The position numbers were made by a program, and so were the translations under genes. From contig NZ_CP044205.1 in the NCBI RefSeq assembly GCF_009498235.1, forward strand, positions 3,659,389 through 3,723,388: a DNA stretch of 64,000 nucleotides. Reading direction: 5' to 3'. Origin of the DNA: Candidatus Methylospira mobilis (GTDB lineage: Bacteria; Pseudomonadota; Gammaproteobacteria; Methylococcales; Methylococcaceae). Shown here piece by piece: positions 36,626 through 45,745 of this stretch; the first letter of the stretch is position 1; every line of letters starts with the position of its first letter. The notes under the pieces were generated by a model. That model saw nothing but the letters and a program-made list of their open reading frames with translations, ran no database searches and was not told where the DNA came from.

Positions 36626-36863
36626 AAAACCCTCGTTTTCTTGACTGGCGTCAGGGAGGAATTTGAGCGCCGCCTGCCGTTTTTGGGTGCAGCGGTCATT
36701 CTCAAATAATGTGGGTTGGTCGCGGTTGATTGCAGGTCGGTGCGGTTGATTGCGGGCTCATTCTCAAATAATGTGGGTCGAGCGCTATTTTCATTCTCAC
36801 TTAATCTGGGTTTGCCGATGCGCTGATTGCGGGTTCATGTGTTTTCGATTGCGGGTCGTTACA
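36626..36863 (-). repeat. Right terminal inverted repeat of the transposon
   Basis: Reverse complement of the left end (32997-33234) over all 238 bases. The frame of the interrupted GGDEF gene runs into it and stops there. Confidence 0.93.
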
Positions 36864-38042
36864 GTTAACCTCCTTGAATTTATCGAGCGCAATAAACAAC
36901 AGCGCGATTCCGGCGTTATCGCGTTGCGCTTTTTTGATCTCCTGCTCCAGGCGATCAATGAACAAGCGGCGGTTGGGCAAACCGGTAAGAAGATCGTAAT
37001 TGGCTTGAGTCCAGATCAGCGTATCGGCTTCTTTCCTTTTGGTAATGTCGGAAAATAACGCGACCCTGCGGTGTACCGAGCCATCTTCTGCATAAATGGT
37101 GTTGATAGTCAGCCATTCGACGTACTTTTCACCGTTCTTGCGCCGGTTCCATATTTCACCCTGCCATTTTCCTGTGGCGTTAAGACTGCGCCACATCGCC
37201 CGAAAAAACTCGCTATCCTGTCCCCCCGAGCTCAATATTTTGGGGGTCCGGCCTATGACCTCTTCTGCGGAATACCCGGTCATTTCTGAAAAAGCGGGAT
37301 TAATTGCAATAATGCGATTATCGGTATCGGTAACGGTCATCGCTTCATTGCTGTTTTGATAGACCAGAGCAGCCAGACGCAGTTCTTCTTCGGCCAGTTT
37401 ACGCGCGGTGATGTCCCAAAGCGTGCCGATCACCCGTAGCGGTTTTCCGGTAGCCTCGTCAAGCTGGAATTCCCCGCGATCCTCGATCCAGCAAGTACGT
37501 CCGTCAGGCAAACAAACCCGGTATTCGGCAACATAAGGCGTCTGTTCCGCCAGCGCCTTGTCTAAAGCCGTAAACACCAGTCCGGCATCCTGATCATGGA
37601 TCAGCCGTTTGAAATCGGCCAAATCAGTCGAGATGCAGGCAATACCCAGAATTCGATAGATATCGGGCGACAAATACGCTCTGCGCGAGTTGAGATCCAA
37701 CTCCCAAACACCCATTTTTGCGACCCCAAGCGCAAAATTGAGCCGCTGCTCGCTTTTCTTCATCTCAGCGCTGAAACGGTGTGTTTTTTTCTCCAACTGC
37801 AGCACCCCGGCCACAATCAGGGTCGCCACGATAATCGACGCGACGCCCCCGGTAATCAGGTAATCAGGGGTAATCCGGCCGATAAGCAACAGCCCCATGG
37901 CCGAAACGATGGTTTCGGCCATGGCGAAGGACAGGACGACTGCGGCGAATACGCGCTGTCCGAAAGACATATGATGTTGGACGTCAGCCAGATAAACGGC
38001 AACTTTACGCCTGAAGGTGTCGTAGCAATTAACTGTCCGCAT
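36801..38042 (-). pseudogene. PAS-PAS-GGDEF signalling protein truncated by the transposon
   Basis: Native sequence runs from 38042 to 36864, then 20 transposon-encoded residues follow. Two transmembrane helices lie in residues 27-85, then two PAS domains with PAC motifs (GTLWDITARKLAEEE and RVALFSDITKRKEAD), then the first third of a GGDEF domain (NYDLLTGLPNRRLFIDRLEQ), which breaks off at LDKFKEVN. The GG[DE]EF active site and any EAL domain are lost, so no cyclase activity is possible. The missing part is not on the other side of the transposon. Confidence 0.9.
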
Positions 38043-38207
38043 CCGGGTACGAAAGAAGGAGGGGAATAATATACAGAATGGCGAATTTGTATTTTAGCAT
38101 ACCCCGGGCTACGACTCCCAAATCGCGCCGGACTGAATCTGATGTGTACAACTGTATCCAGGCGAAAACGCATCGCACAAGCTTCTTCCATGTGCGGGCC
38201 CAACACG

Positions 38208-38684
38208 CTACACCCGTTTTTTTACCGGCGCTGGCATCTTCTGCAGCCAGACCCGGCACAATGCGAAAAGCGCATCCAGTTCGCCCGGCTCGTCGGGACG
38301 GTAAGCGGCTTCCACCAGCAAACGCCCGATTGCTGTGTTGAAATGTGTACTGCCGTATTGTTTATCCATGAAATCCAGCCAGGCCACGCCGGTCAGACCG
38401 GCAACCGTCGCGCGCGGATAAGCGGTCAGGCACGCCCGGCGCATCAGTATCGCCAGTTCCTGCAACTGCTGTTTTTGCGTAAGGTCGCTGCCTTGCAATA
38501 CATCCAGGGACTTCAATGCCGCCTTCCGGGGTACTAACCTGCGTCGCCGCCGCCATAGCCAAAACGACAACAACGCCATAACCAGAATCAATGCCAGCAC
38601 TATCCACCACCCCGGCGCAGGCGGCCAGAAACCGGGAGGTGGCGGCAAATGAATATCGCGTAGAGGCAGGTCGTCTTGCGGCAT
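38208..38684 (-). CDS. DUF4381-family membrane protein
   Basis: A 158-residue protein with a Pro-rich N-terminus (LPPPPGFWPPAPGWW), one transmembrane segment (IVLALILVMALLSFWLW), a basic stop-transfer stretch, then a helical cytosolic domain. This is the DUF4381 pattern of MoxR/VWA clusters. It lies 12 bases after the DUF58 gene. The von Willebrand-type genes that normally follow are absent: the next gene downstream is the truncated GGDEF protein. Confidence 0.85.
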   Translation of the reverse strand: MPQDDLPLRDIHLPPPPGFWPPAPGWWIVLALILVMALLSFWLWRRRRRLVPRKAALKSLDVLQGSDLTQKQQLQELAILMRRACLTAYPRATVAGLTGVAWLDFMDKQYGSTHFNTAIGRLLVEAAYRPDEPGELDALFALCRVWLQKMPAPVKKRV

Positions 38685-38696
38685 GGAGAAAACCTG

Positions 38697-39611
38697 CTAA
38701 CGAAAGGATTGAGACGACACGCCGGCAATCTGCATCAACACCGGCAACGGGTCCTGCTGGGTACTGCAGGTGCCGAAGCGCATATGCCGGCTGCGCGAAA
38801 GTGCGGAAAGCATTTCCACGTTTTCCTGAAAACGCCTCGTATAGGCGTCTGCCGCGCGTTGCGTCGCATGCAGGGAAAAACGCCTCCGCCCGAAACTGAA
38901 ATCATAACGCCCTTGATCGGGTAAGGTAGACTCCAGTGGGTCGTAAAGTTTAAGCAACACAACATCGCTATGACGGCGCAAGCGTAGCAAAGCGGTTTCG
39001 CAAGCCCGGGAATAGCCGCGAAAATCGCTCAGCAAAAAAACCAGGCTGCCGGGACGCACATGGCGATGCAGACGGGTCAACGCTTCCGGCAAGCCACGCT
39101 CCTCCGACGAGTCATCGGCGGCAGGCTGAAGCTCGGTCAGTTTGCGCAGAAAATGCAGTACCGCGCGCCTGCCGTGCTCGGGCTTCAACTCCAGGCTCGA
39201 CCTTTCTGAAAAAATCTGTCCGCCGATACGATCACCATGCTGCATCACGCTCCAGGCGATCAAAGCCGCCATCTGTGACGCCAGCACCGATTTAAAACAG
39301 CCGCGGGTAGCGAAGAACATGGAGCGGCGCGCATCGACCGCGATGAAAACCGGCCGCTCGCGCTCCTCCTGGAACAGCTTGGTATGGGTTTTCCCGGTGC
39401 GCGCGGTCACCCGCCAGTCGAGATTGCGGATATCGTCCCCGGCAGTATAAGGGCGCGTTTCGGCGAACTCCATGCCGCGCCCCTTGAATGCGGACAGATA
39501 AGCGCCGCCCTGAACGGCATGCCGTCCGTGATGAGAAAAGCGCAGGCGCGCCACATTGCGACTCAATCCGATCAAGGTAGGCAGGGAAACAGCGGCAACT
39601 TCATTTTCCAT
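38697..39611 (-). CDS. DUF58-domain protein
   Basis: About 304 residues. The DUF58 hallmark is FAETRPYTAGDDIRNLDWRV, followed by a von Willebrand A-like fold with VFIAVDARRSM. These proteins work with MoxR ATPases and DUF4381 partners in a chaperone-like complex (family knowledge). I favour the ATG at 39611; 39632 is also in frame. No moxR gene precedes it. The 355-base upstream region instead holds tandem and inverted repeats. Confidence 0.88.
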   Translation of the reverse strand: MENEVAAVSLPTLIGLSRNVARLRFSHHGRHAVQGGAYLSAFKGRGMEFAETRPYTAGDDIRNLDWRVTARTGKTHTKLFQEERERPVFIAVDARRSMFFATRGCFKSVLASQMAALIAWSVMQHGDRIGGQIFSERSSLELKPEHGRRAVLHFLRKLTELQPAADDSSEERGLPEALTRLHRHVRPGSLVFLLSDFRGYSRACETALLRLRRHSDVVLLKLYDPLESTLPDQGRYDFSFGRRRFSLHATQRAADAYTRRFQENVEMLSALSRSRHMRFGTCSTQQDPLPVLMQIAGVSSQSFR

Positions 39612-39698
39612 GGTTACGAACTCAAAGATCATAGCGTATTAACCGGATCGAGCCGTAAAGTCATCGATGCCGAAAGCAGTATTTATCCCGCCCGCAAT

Positions 39699-39736
39699 AT
39701 TGACTTCGCTCAGCCTTATTGACTTCGCTCAACCTT
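39699..39736. repeat. Two tandem 19-bp units
   Basis: ATTGACTTCGCTCAGCCTT is repeated at once as ATTGACTTCGCTCAACCTT, with one mismatch. Upstream of DUF58 and near a cluster of palindromes. Confidence 0.75.
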
Positions 39737-39817
39737 AAAAACGGCGCTCTACCGTCGCTTTGAAAACATCGGAAAGCCGGACACGCTTCGCCGATAAATT
39801 ATCGGCGCGCTCCAATG

Positions 39818-39859
39818 GCCGATCATGACAATTATGGTAGCATAATTGCCATGATCGGC
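39818..39859. repeat. Long near-perfect inverted repeat
   Basis: Two 19-base arms (GCCGATCATGACAATTATG and CATAATTGCCATGATCGGC) differ at one position and are separated by GTAG. The DNA or RNA would form a very stable hairpin 128 bases before the DUF4424 gene. It may be a bidirectional terminator or an operator. Confidence 0.75.
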
Positions 39860-39987
39860 GACACGCTACGGACACCGATCAGGCTCCGCCCGCATTGAAT
39901 CAGGATAGGATCGCGGATTTTCGCATGCCGCGCACCAGGGAGACTTACCGCAAAAACCCGGTTTTCCACCGCTACGCTGGAGGTCAA

Positions 39988-41004
39988 ATGCATCGCCGAT
40001 TTTTCATGTTACTCATTACCATCCCATTGCTTGCAACCGGATTTGCCGCACGGGCGAACGACTCCACGGCCAGAGTGGGCGCAGGCGGCATTACCCTGCT
40101 GAAGAACGACAATATCCGCATGCTTCAGGAAACGCTGATGATCTCGACCAAAGCGGTGCGCGTTCGTTATCGCTTCATTAATGAGGTAAACCGGGAAATC
40201 CAGACCACGGTCGCGTTTCCTATGCCGGCTTATGTTTGGAACCCCGGCATAAGCGCCCTCGAAGCCAATGTTGGGCCGCTGAAGTCATTTCAGCTTCGCG
40301 TCGACGGACGTACTGTGTCGACGCAACTGAATCGAAAAGCATTGATAGGCGAGCAGGATGTTACCAATCGGCTACGGGAATTGGGGCTTTCGGATGCACA
40401 GATATTCGAAACATTCGGCGACTGCACCATCGACGGATGCAGCCTTACCCGGAAACAGCTGGATCTAATCGCCGAACTTGCCGGCGCCAATACCCCGCCC
40501 CCGCCATGGTCGGTGGCTGCCACCGCCTTTTGGGAGCAAGCGTTTCCTGCTCAGAAGGAAATCGAGATCGAACACGAATACCAGCCATTCGCAGGCGTGG
40601 TCTTCAATGCGCCTTATCAGGTTTTTAACGGGAAAGTCACGGAAGACCCCCGCAAAATAATCACCCCGTGGGGAAAAGACCCGAATGAGGCCTGCCTGGA
40701 CGAAGGAACGCGCAAAGCCTTGACAAAACGCATCAAGTCGTTGGTGAAAAAAGGTGCGGTCTCGGTCTGGGTGACGCTTAACGATATCGAGTATGTGCTG
40801 GGAACGGGCCGCAACTGGAAGGGGCCGATTAACGATTTCACGCTGCAAATCGAGAAAGAATCGCCCGATCAACTGGTTTCGCTGTGTTTTCCGGGGAAAC
40901 CAAAAAAAATCAACCCTACGCTGGTCGAGTTTTCTCATTCCAGCTTTATGCCTCAGGATAAGCTGGTGATTTATTTCTACACGGTGACCGCGCAGAACCA
41001 GTGA
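39988..41004 (+). CDS. DUF4424 exported protein
   Basis: A 338-residue secreted protein. The signal peptide is residues 1-24 (FFMLLITIPLLATGFAARA-ND). GGAGG precedes the ATG at 39988, so the 31 extra upstream codons are not used. The body (NDSTARVGAGGITLLKNDNI; VRYRFINEVNREIQTTVAFP) matches DUF4424, a periplasmic family with no known activity. Two cysteines in GDCTIDGCSLT may pair. It is convergent with xoxF, 82 bases away. Confidence 0.85.
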   Translation: MHRRFFMLLITIPLLATGFAARANDSTARVGAGGITLLKNDNIRMLQETLMISTKAVRVRYRFINEVNREIQTTVAFPMPAYVWNPGISALEANVGPLKSFQLRVDGRTVSTQLNRKALIGEQDVTNRLRELGLSDAQIFETFGDCTIDGCSLTRKQLDLIAELAGANTPPPPWSVAATAFWEQAFPAQKEIEIEHEYQPFAGVVFNAPYQVFNGKVTEDPRKIITPWGKDPNEACLDEGTRKALTKRIKSLVKKGAVSVWVTLNDIEYVLGTGRNWKGPINDFTLQIEKESPDQLVSLCFPGKPKKINPTLVEFSHSSFMPQDKLVIYFYTVTAQNQ

Positions 41005-41086
41005 AACAGGAAGCTTGCTGCGTTTGACGGAACAAAGTCCCGATCGCTGGCCTGACCGGAACTTTGCTGATATACGCGAAGGTTAT

Positions 41087-42952
41087 TTAATTGTCGGGCA
41101 GTGAAAATACGGTCAAAACACCGCCCAGCCTGGTAAAGTTGCTGATGCTCCTGTAAGCGCCTACCGCTCCCAGACCTTCGCTTTCGCCTTCCAGACCGGC
41201 AGCCATGCCGATACCGGCCCAGCCGCCAAGACCTGACAGAACCCCAACATACTGCTTGCCTTTATAAGTCCATGTATTGACATTGCCGATAATGCCTGAC
41301 GGCGTTTTAAACCGGTAAAGCTCGTTGCCGGAGCGTGCGTCCACTGCCTTGAGGTAGCCCTCCAGAGTGCCGTAGAACACGATATCGCCCGCGGTCGCCA
41401 AAGCGCCGGCCCATATGGAGAACGGTTCATCCTTGGACCAGACGATTTTACCTGTGGTTGGATCCCAAGCGGTAAATACGCCAAGGTTGGTTGAGTTGTT
41501 CTTGATGCCGGTTACAGCATCTACGCCCGCCGGGAACATGGTCACGGTAGAACCTACATAGGGCTGACCGGAGCTGTATTCCACTTCGAACGGCTCGAAG
41601 TTCATACACACATGGTTGCCTGGAATGTAAACCAGTTTGGTTTTCGGAGAGAACGCGATCGGCTGCTGATTCTTTGCGCCCAGCACCGTAGGACAGATAC
41701 CCTTGGTGTTGAACTCTTCGCCGTGCGCCTCGGGCGAAAACTCTTTGGCTACCTGCGGCCGGCCGGTGTAATAATCGATATGGGTGGCCCAGTTGGTAGC
41801 CTTGTCGAATTTCTCGGCAACCAGCAGTTCGCCTGTTGCGCGGTCGAGAGTATAGCCAAAGCCGTTTCGATCGAAGTGAACCAGCAACCTGTCATGATCC
41901 TTGCCGTTCCTGTCCTTCATCGGCAGGTCGAGCAACGCCATTTCGTTGACGCCGTCGTAATCCCATTCGTCGTGCGGCGTCATCTGGTAAACCCACTTGG
42001 CCTCACCGCTATCGGCGTCGCGCGCCCAGATCGCCATCGACCATTTATTGTCGCCGGGGCGTTGTACCGGATTCCATGTCGATGGATTGCCTGAGCCGTA
42101 ATAAATCAGGTTAAGCGCCGGATCGTAGCTATACCAGCCCCAGGTTGCGCCGCCGCCGATTTTCCATTGATCGCCTTTCCAGGATTTCAGGCTGGAATCC
42201 TTGCCGACCGGCGCCATCTTGCCGTCGGTCCAGGTCAGTGTCTTTTCCGGATTCAAACCGACATCCTGGTCAGGGCCCATGCTGTATTTTTTCCAGGCCA
42301 GACTGCCGTCCTTGATGTTGTAGGCCGCAAGAAAGCCGCGCACCCCGAATTCGCCGCCCGACATGCCGGTAATAACTTTATCCTTCACCACCAGCGGCGC
42401 ATTGGTGCTGGTGGCCCCGGTTTTGGGATCGGCAACTTTGGCCTTCCAGACGACTTTGCCGCTTTTGGCGTCGAGCGCGACCAGCGTGGCGTCGCCCTGC
42501 GCCAGGAAAATTTTCCCCTCTCCATATGCAAGACCGCGGTTAACCACGTCGCAGCAGTAAACGGAAATGACCTGGGTCGGATCTACATCCTTGTCGGGTG
42601 TATAAACGTACTCCCAGATTACGCTCTGCGTGGCTTGATCCAGCGCGTAAACCTTGTGCGGGTAGGGAGTATGGACATAAATAATACCGTTAAGCACCAA
42701 CGGACCGCCTTCGTGACCGCGTAATGCGCCGGTGGAAAAAGTCCAGTCCGCCTTGAGATTTTTGACGTTATGGCTATTGATTTGCTCCAGCGCGCTGTAA
42801 CGGGTGCCTGCATAGTTGCCGCCCCATGTCACCCAGTTCGCTGAGTCCTTGCTCAGGCCATCTACTTCGGCATTCGCCTGGGAGACCCCCGGCGCTGCCG
42901 ATAAAATTGCAATCGAAATTGCAAGTTGCCAACCTTTGAAAATGTGTTTCAT
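41087..42952 (-). CDS. xoxF: Lanthanide-dependent methanol dehydrogenase XoxF
   Basis: A 621-residue periplasmic PQQ quinoprotein with a signal peptide ending near residue 28 (SQANA). The adjacent Cys pair C133-C134 that stacks on PQQ is present. Metal ligands are E201 (SGGEFGVRG), N289 and D331. D333 in [10 protein letters not shown] is the extra Asp that marks XoxF and rare-earth binding; calcium MxaF has Ala there. It oxidises methanol to formaldehyde or formate and passes electrons to a cytochrome c. GGAG precedes the ATG at 42952. The usual xoxG cytochrome and xoxJ are not beside it. A relic of a second copy lies at 45008-45190. Confidence 0.96.
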   Translation of the reverse strand: MKHIFKGWQLAISIAILSAAPGVSQANAEVDGLSKDSANWVTWGGNYAGTRYSALEQINSHNVKNLKADWTFSTGALRGHEGGPLVLNGIIYVHTPYPHKVYALDQATQSVIWEYVYTPDKDVDPTQVISVYCCDVVNRGLAYGEGKIFLAQGDATLVALDAKSGKVVWKAKVADPKTGATSTNAPLVVKDKVITGMSGGEFGVRGFLAAYNIKDGSLAWKKYSMGPDQDVGLNPEKTLTWTDGKMAPVGKDSSLKSWKGDQWKIGGGATWGWYSYDPALNLIYYGSGNPSTWNPVQRPGDNKWSMAIWARDADSGEAKWVYQMTPHDEWDYDGVNEMALLDLPMKDRNGKDHDRLLVHFDRNGFGYTLDRATGELLVAEKFDKATNWATHIDYYTGRPQVAKEFSPEAHGEEFNTKGICPTVLGAKNQQPIAFSPKTKLVYIPGNHVCMNFEPFEVEYSSGQPYVGSTVTMFPAGVDAVTGIKNNSTNLGVFTAWDPTTGKIVWSKDEPFSIWAGALATAGDIVFYGTLEGYLKAVDARSGNELYRFKTPSGIIGNVNTWTYKGKQYVGVLSGLGGWAGIGMAAGLEGESEGLGAVGAYRSISNFTRLGGVLTVFSLPDN

Positions 42953-43108
42953 GATATGCTCCATAGTCCCATAGTTATGGAATATGTTCGGTTTTAAGCC
43001 TGAAGATTATTGAGAACGCACGGCGTTATCCCTCGAAGCGAACCGCTTCATAACCGATCCGCCTTCCGATTGTTGCTGCGCCGATACGGCCTCCGGCCGG
43101 CATGAACA

Positions 43109-43372
43109 TCACGGATTAAGATCGAAAACCTCCTCGATTTTCTCGAAAGGCAATAATGCCTCTTCGTTGACGCGCCTGACCGATTCCGCATCCGGCGATT
43201 CGAACAGGCAGGTGCAGCGGGCATCGGACGGATAATAATTGCTGCGTATATATTTAACCGGGAAACCTTCTCGCGTTAGATGCGCGCTCGTGTCGATCGC
43301 GGCTTTCTGCGCTCCGGCCAATTCTGTCATGGTAATTCCAGGTAGTTGACGCTGTACGGCATAAATAGGCAT
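43109..43372 (-). CDS. DUF4242 small ferredoxin-like-fold protein
   Basis: An 87-residue protein from MPIYAVQRQLPGITMTELAG; AGGAGAG lies before the ATG at 43372, so the longer frame is not used. The alternating pattern and the RCTCLFESPDAESVRRVNEE stretch are those of DUF4242, a dimeric alpha-beta barrel family; one characterised member binds nickel. It lies 157 bases upstream of xoxF on the same strand and could share its transcript. The role is unknown. Confidence 0.8.
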   Translation of the reverse strand: MPIYAVQRQLPGITMTELAGAQKAAIDTSAHLTREGFPVKYIRSNYYPSDARCTCLFESPDAESVRRVNEEALLPFEKIEEVFDLNP

Positions 43373-43977
43373 AACTGCTCTCCTGACTACTATCTGCAAG
43401 TTGTTTTCTGTTAAAATATGGAAAATAAAATTGGACAACTATTTCATCAACCCGTGATCTACTTCAATTTTTAATTTATTAATCATATTGTTATGCGAAC
43501 CTTGATTATCATATTGAATGAAGAGGAAAAGACTGCATCTATAATGCTATATTTAAAAAATAAATAGCGACCATGGGTTCATACATTTAAACTCCTATAC
43601 ATCCTCCACACCGATAGTCTGACATAAGTTACCGGACAAAATGCGGTGTTTTCTGATTAAATTAATTTATGGCGGTATTAGAAAAAATAATAACTGTAAC
43701 TGGAAAATGATGATATTTTCTAATACGCCCAAAAAAGGAAACGCTGATTAAATCGTTTTTAGGCGCGAACTACCATAGTAAGCCATTGATTTTAATAACC
43801 GGTTCTCGACCAGCTTTAAATTATTCAGCGTTTGCCACAGAAGGGTTGACCTACCCGCGTTCTGCAAGCCTGGAACGAACGGCAAGAAATTTCCGTTCGA
43901 GGCGGGCATGTCGAAACATGATAAGGAAATGCTTTGTTCGGGGTTTCATTAAAATCCGATAACCGCAGGATACGACC
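43373..43977. other. AT-rich divergent intergenic region
   Basis: 605 bases without a recognised gene between the DUF4242/xoxF unit and the divergent LysR gene. It is much more AT-rich than its surroundings. TATTAGAAAA at 43675-43684 is inverted at 43716-43725 (TTTTCTAATA). The LysR protein may bind here to control xoxF; no site was pinned down. Confidence 0.4.
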
Positions 43978-44916
43978 ATGCTGAACTTAAGACATCTCGA
44001 CTTCACCATGCTCATGGCTTTCGACCTGCTTATGAGCGAGCTCAATGTGTCGCGCGCGGCGGAAAAGATGTTTGTGACGCAATCGGCGATGAGCCAAATT
44101 TTGCAGCGTCTTCGTCAACAACTCGAAGATCCGCTTCTTATCAGAACGCCCGGAGGAATGAAACCGACTGAGCGGGCGCTGACGTTGATAGGCCCGATTC
44201 GTGCGCTGCTGCGCAACGTCGAGCAGGTATTCAGCGCATCCGCCCGTTTCGATCCCGCCATCAGTCATGAGCGTTTCATCCTCGCCGGGTCGGATTACGT
44301 CGAGTTCATGGTGTTGCCGCGCCTCATTGAGCGCGTGCGGCGGTTAGCTCCGCGCGTGCAAATCCAGGTCATTCGCTGCGATATGGACAGCCTGGAGGCG
44401 CGATTGCAAAACCAGGAAATCGATTTGATTCTGGGTTTTCAGGTGTTGTTGAAGCTGCCCGCTCATTTGAAATGGGCCAGGCTGTTCGACGATACCGTGG
44501 TTTGCTTGGCAAGACGCGATGAATCCGCCATCGCGGATGAGATCACGCTGGAAGATTACCTGGAAACCAGCCAGTTACTGATTACCTCGTGCGATGTGAA
44601 TGCCCATATCATGGGGCGATGGCTGAGCAAGAAAGGGCTGGAACGGCACACTCCGGTCGTCATACCCAACTTTCTTTCAGCGCCGTACACCGTGGCGGCA
44701 ACGGATTTGCTGTTATCCTTGCCGCGCCGCATTGCCGAGGCCTGCGTCAAATCCTCGCCGCTTAAGCTGGTAGAGGTGCCGTTTGGCCTGCCTCCGTTCG
44801 ACCTGATCATGGCCTGGCACCCGCTCCGAGACGTTGACGCGGCGCATGTCTGGCTGCGAGAGCAAATTCTGGCCGTCAGCCGCGACATCGACGAGGGCGT
44901 TTGCAAGACGGCGTAA
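43978..44916 (+). CDS. LysR-family transcriptional regulator
   Basis: A 312-residue regulator. The N-terminal winged helix reads FDLLMSELNVSRAAEKMFVT followed by QSAMSQILQRLRQQLEDPLL. The rest is a periplasmic-binding-like effector domain (HERFILAGSDYVEFMVLPRL...). CAGGATA lies upstream of the ATG. Divergent placement opposite DUF4242-xoxF suggests control of methanol oxidation genes or of itself, as is common for this family. The ligand is unknown. Confidence 0.93.
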   Translation: MLNLRHLDFTMLMAFDLLMSELNVSRAAEKMFVTQSAMSQILQRLRQQLEDPLLIRTPGGMKPTERALTLIGPIRALLRNVEQVFSASARFDPAISHERFILAGSDYVEFMVLPRLIERVRRLAPRVQIQVIRCDMDSLEARLQNQEIDLILGFQVLLKLPAHLKWARLFDDTVVCLARRDESAIADEITLEDYLETSQLLITSCDVNAHIMGRWLSKKGLERHTPVVIPNFLSAPYTVAATDLLLSLPRRIAEACVKSSPLKLVEVPFGLPPFDLIMAWHPLRDVDAAHVWLREQILAVSRDIDEGVCKTA

Positions 44917-44935
44917 CAGGTTAGACGCATCCTGC

Positions 44936-44955
44936 GGCAATACGTTGTCATCGTA
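44936..44955 (+). repeat. 20-bp direct repeat, copy 1
   Basis: GGCAATACGTTGTCATCGTA, just after the lysR stop, is identical to 48247-48266 just after the cpxA-like stop. The two copies enclose 3.3 kb with the xoxF relic and the Cpx-like operon. Confidence 0.85.
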
Positions 44956-45007
44956 TTGATCGCGTTTGATGTCTATACTTTCATTATCCGGCGCTCCGTG
45001 GTGTTGC

Positions 45008-45190
45008 CGGGGCGCTGCCCCGGATTCCTGGTTGAGGGGTTGCCGGAACCGTAATACACCAGGTTCAAAACAGGGTACACAACTGTATCAACCCCAGGTA
45101 ACGCCACCGCCGATTTCCCAGCGCCCACCTTTCCAGCTCTTTAAACTGGAGTCGTTGCCGCCAGGCGCCATTTTGCCATCGGTCCAGGCT
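45008..45190 (-). pseudogene. Relic of a second xoxF gene
   Basis: Read on the minus strand the sequence encodes [20 protein letters not shown] followed by [12 protein letters not shown], matching residues 241-272 of the XoxF at 41087-42952. Nucleotide similarity continues in the right order to about the VYYGSGNP and RPG segments, with indels. Only about 180 bases remain. It could be a remnant of a diverged xoxF paralogue or of a local duplication. Confidence 0.85.
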
Positions 45191-45305
45191 CGATGCTTTT
45201 CACTCTTCACTGTTACATTCAGAAACATTTTGTTACCGGCTTGAGAAGAAACGCAGCGCCCCAGGTCATAGACTGACTCCGCCTTAACTACTGAAGGAGA
45301 CAGGC

Positions 45306-45734
45306 ATGATAAAAAAACGCGCATTTCTAAAAGTTGGAGCCATTGCACTTGCGGCCGCTTTGACGGCGTGCGGAACACACTATCCGAGCGCGGAGCAAGT
45401 CGTTGATCGTATCGGGCACAATCTCGATCTGAACGATGCTCAGAAGACGAAACTTGAGACGCTGAAGGAAAAACTGATTGCCTTGCGCGAAAGCGCGAAG
45501 CCTCAGCGTGAAGCCGCTAAACTGGAAATAGCCGAACTGCTGACGCATCCCACCCTGGACCGGGGACGTGCGGAACAGTTGGTGCTGGCGCATCTGCACT
45601 CGACCGAATCCAATGTTTCTCAAGTGATCGCCCTCTTCGGCGATTTCTACGACCAGCTTACCCCTGCACAGCAAAAAAGCTTGCGCGAGCGCATAGTGGC
45701 GCATATGGACCATAATCATTTAACGGCTAACTGA
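45306..45734 (+). CDS. Spy/CpxP-like periplasmic lipoprotein
   Basis: A 142-residue protein with a lipoprotein signal (lipobox LTAC at about residue 22). The mature part is all-helical with an LTPAQQKSL segment, the LTxxQ motif of Spy/CpxP chaperones, and a His-rich end (AHMDHNHL). AAGGAGACAG precedes the start. It opens an operon of two Spy-like proteins, a response regulator and a sensor kinase, so it is probably the periplasmic inhibitor or metal-sensing partner of the kinase. Confidence 0.85.
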   Translation: MIKKRAFLKVGAIALAAALTACGTHYPSAEQVVDRIGHNLDLNDAQKTKLETLKEKLIALRESAKPQREAAKLEIAELLTHPTLDRGRAEQLVLAHLHSTESNVSQVIALFGDFYDQLTPAQQKSLRERIVAHMDHNHLTAN

Positions 45735-45745
45735 GGACTATCATC

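Larger units (their letters stand above)
32997..36863 (+). mobile_element. TniA/TniB-type transposon with 238-bp perfect terminal inverted repeats
   Basis: The element starts TGTAACGACCCGC and ends with its complement (GGGTCGTTACA), the 5'-TGT...ACA-3' pattern of Tn7/Tn5053-like transposons. It encodes a serine resolvase, a DDE transposase and an AAA ATPase, all on the plus strand, and has no cargo gene. Flanking five-base sequences (TTAAG and GTTAA) are not a duplication, so the element did not simply insert here. It truncates a kinase gene on the left and a GGDEF gene on the right. Confidence 0.92.
39633..39987. other. Intergenic region with tandem and inverted repeats
   Basis: 355 bases without a gene. 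It holds a 19-bp tandem repeat (39699-39736), a CGCCGAT/ATCGGCG palindrome (39789-39807), and a long hairpin (39818-39859). Confidence 0.6.

Noticed and set aside
32997-36863. CRISPR-associated transposon
   Set aside because: Between the inverted ends there are only resolvase, transposase and ATPase genes; no TniQ, no Cas gene and no repeat array.
29664-38042. Kinase and PAS-GGDEF protein as one gene split by the transposon
   Set aside because: The GGDEF domain breaks off in its first third, and the other flank begins in a TPR-like segment before GAF. The two do not rejoin and there is no target duplication, so they are two separate truncated genes.
41087-42952. Calcium-type MxaF methanol dehydrogenase
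   Set aside because: The [10 protein letters not shown] motif has the extra Asp of XoxF; MxaF has Ala at that place. No mxaI, mxaJ or mxaG is adjacent.
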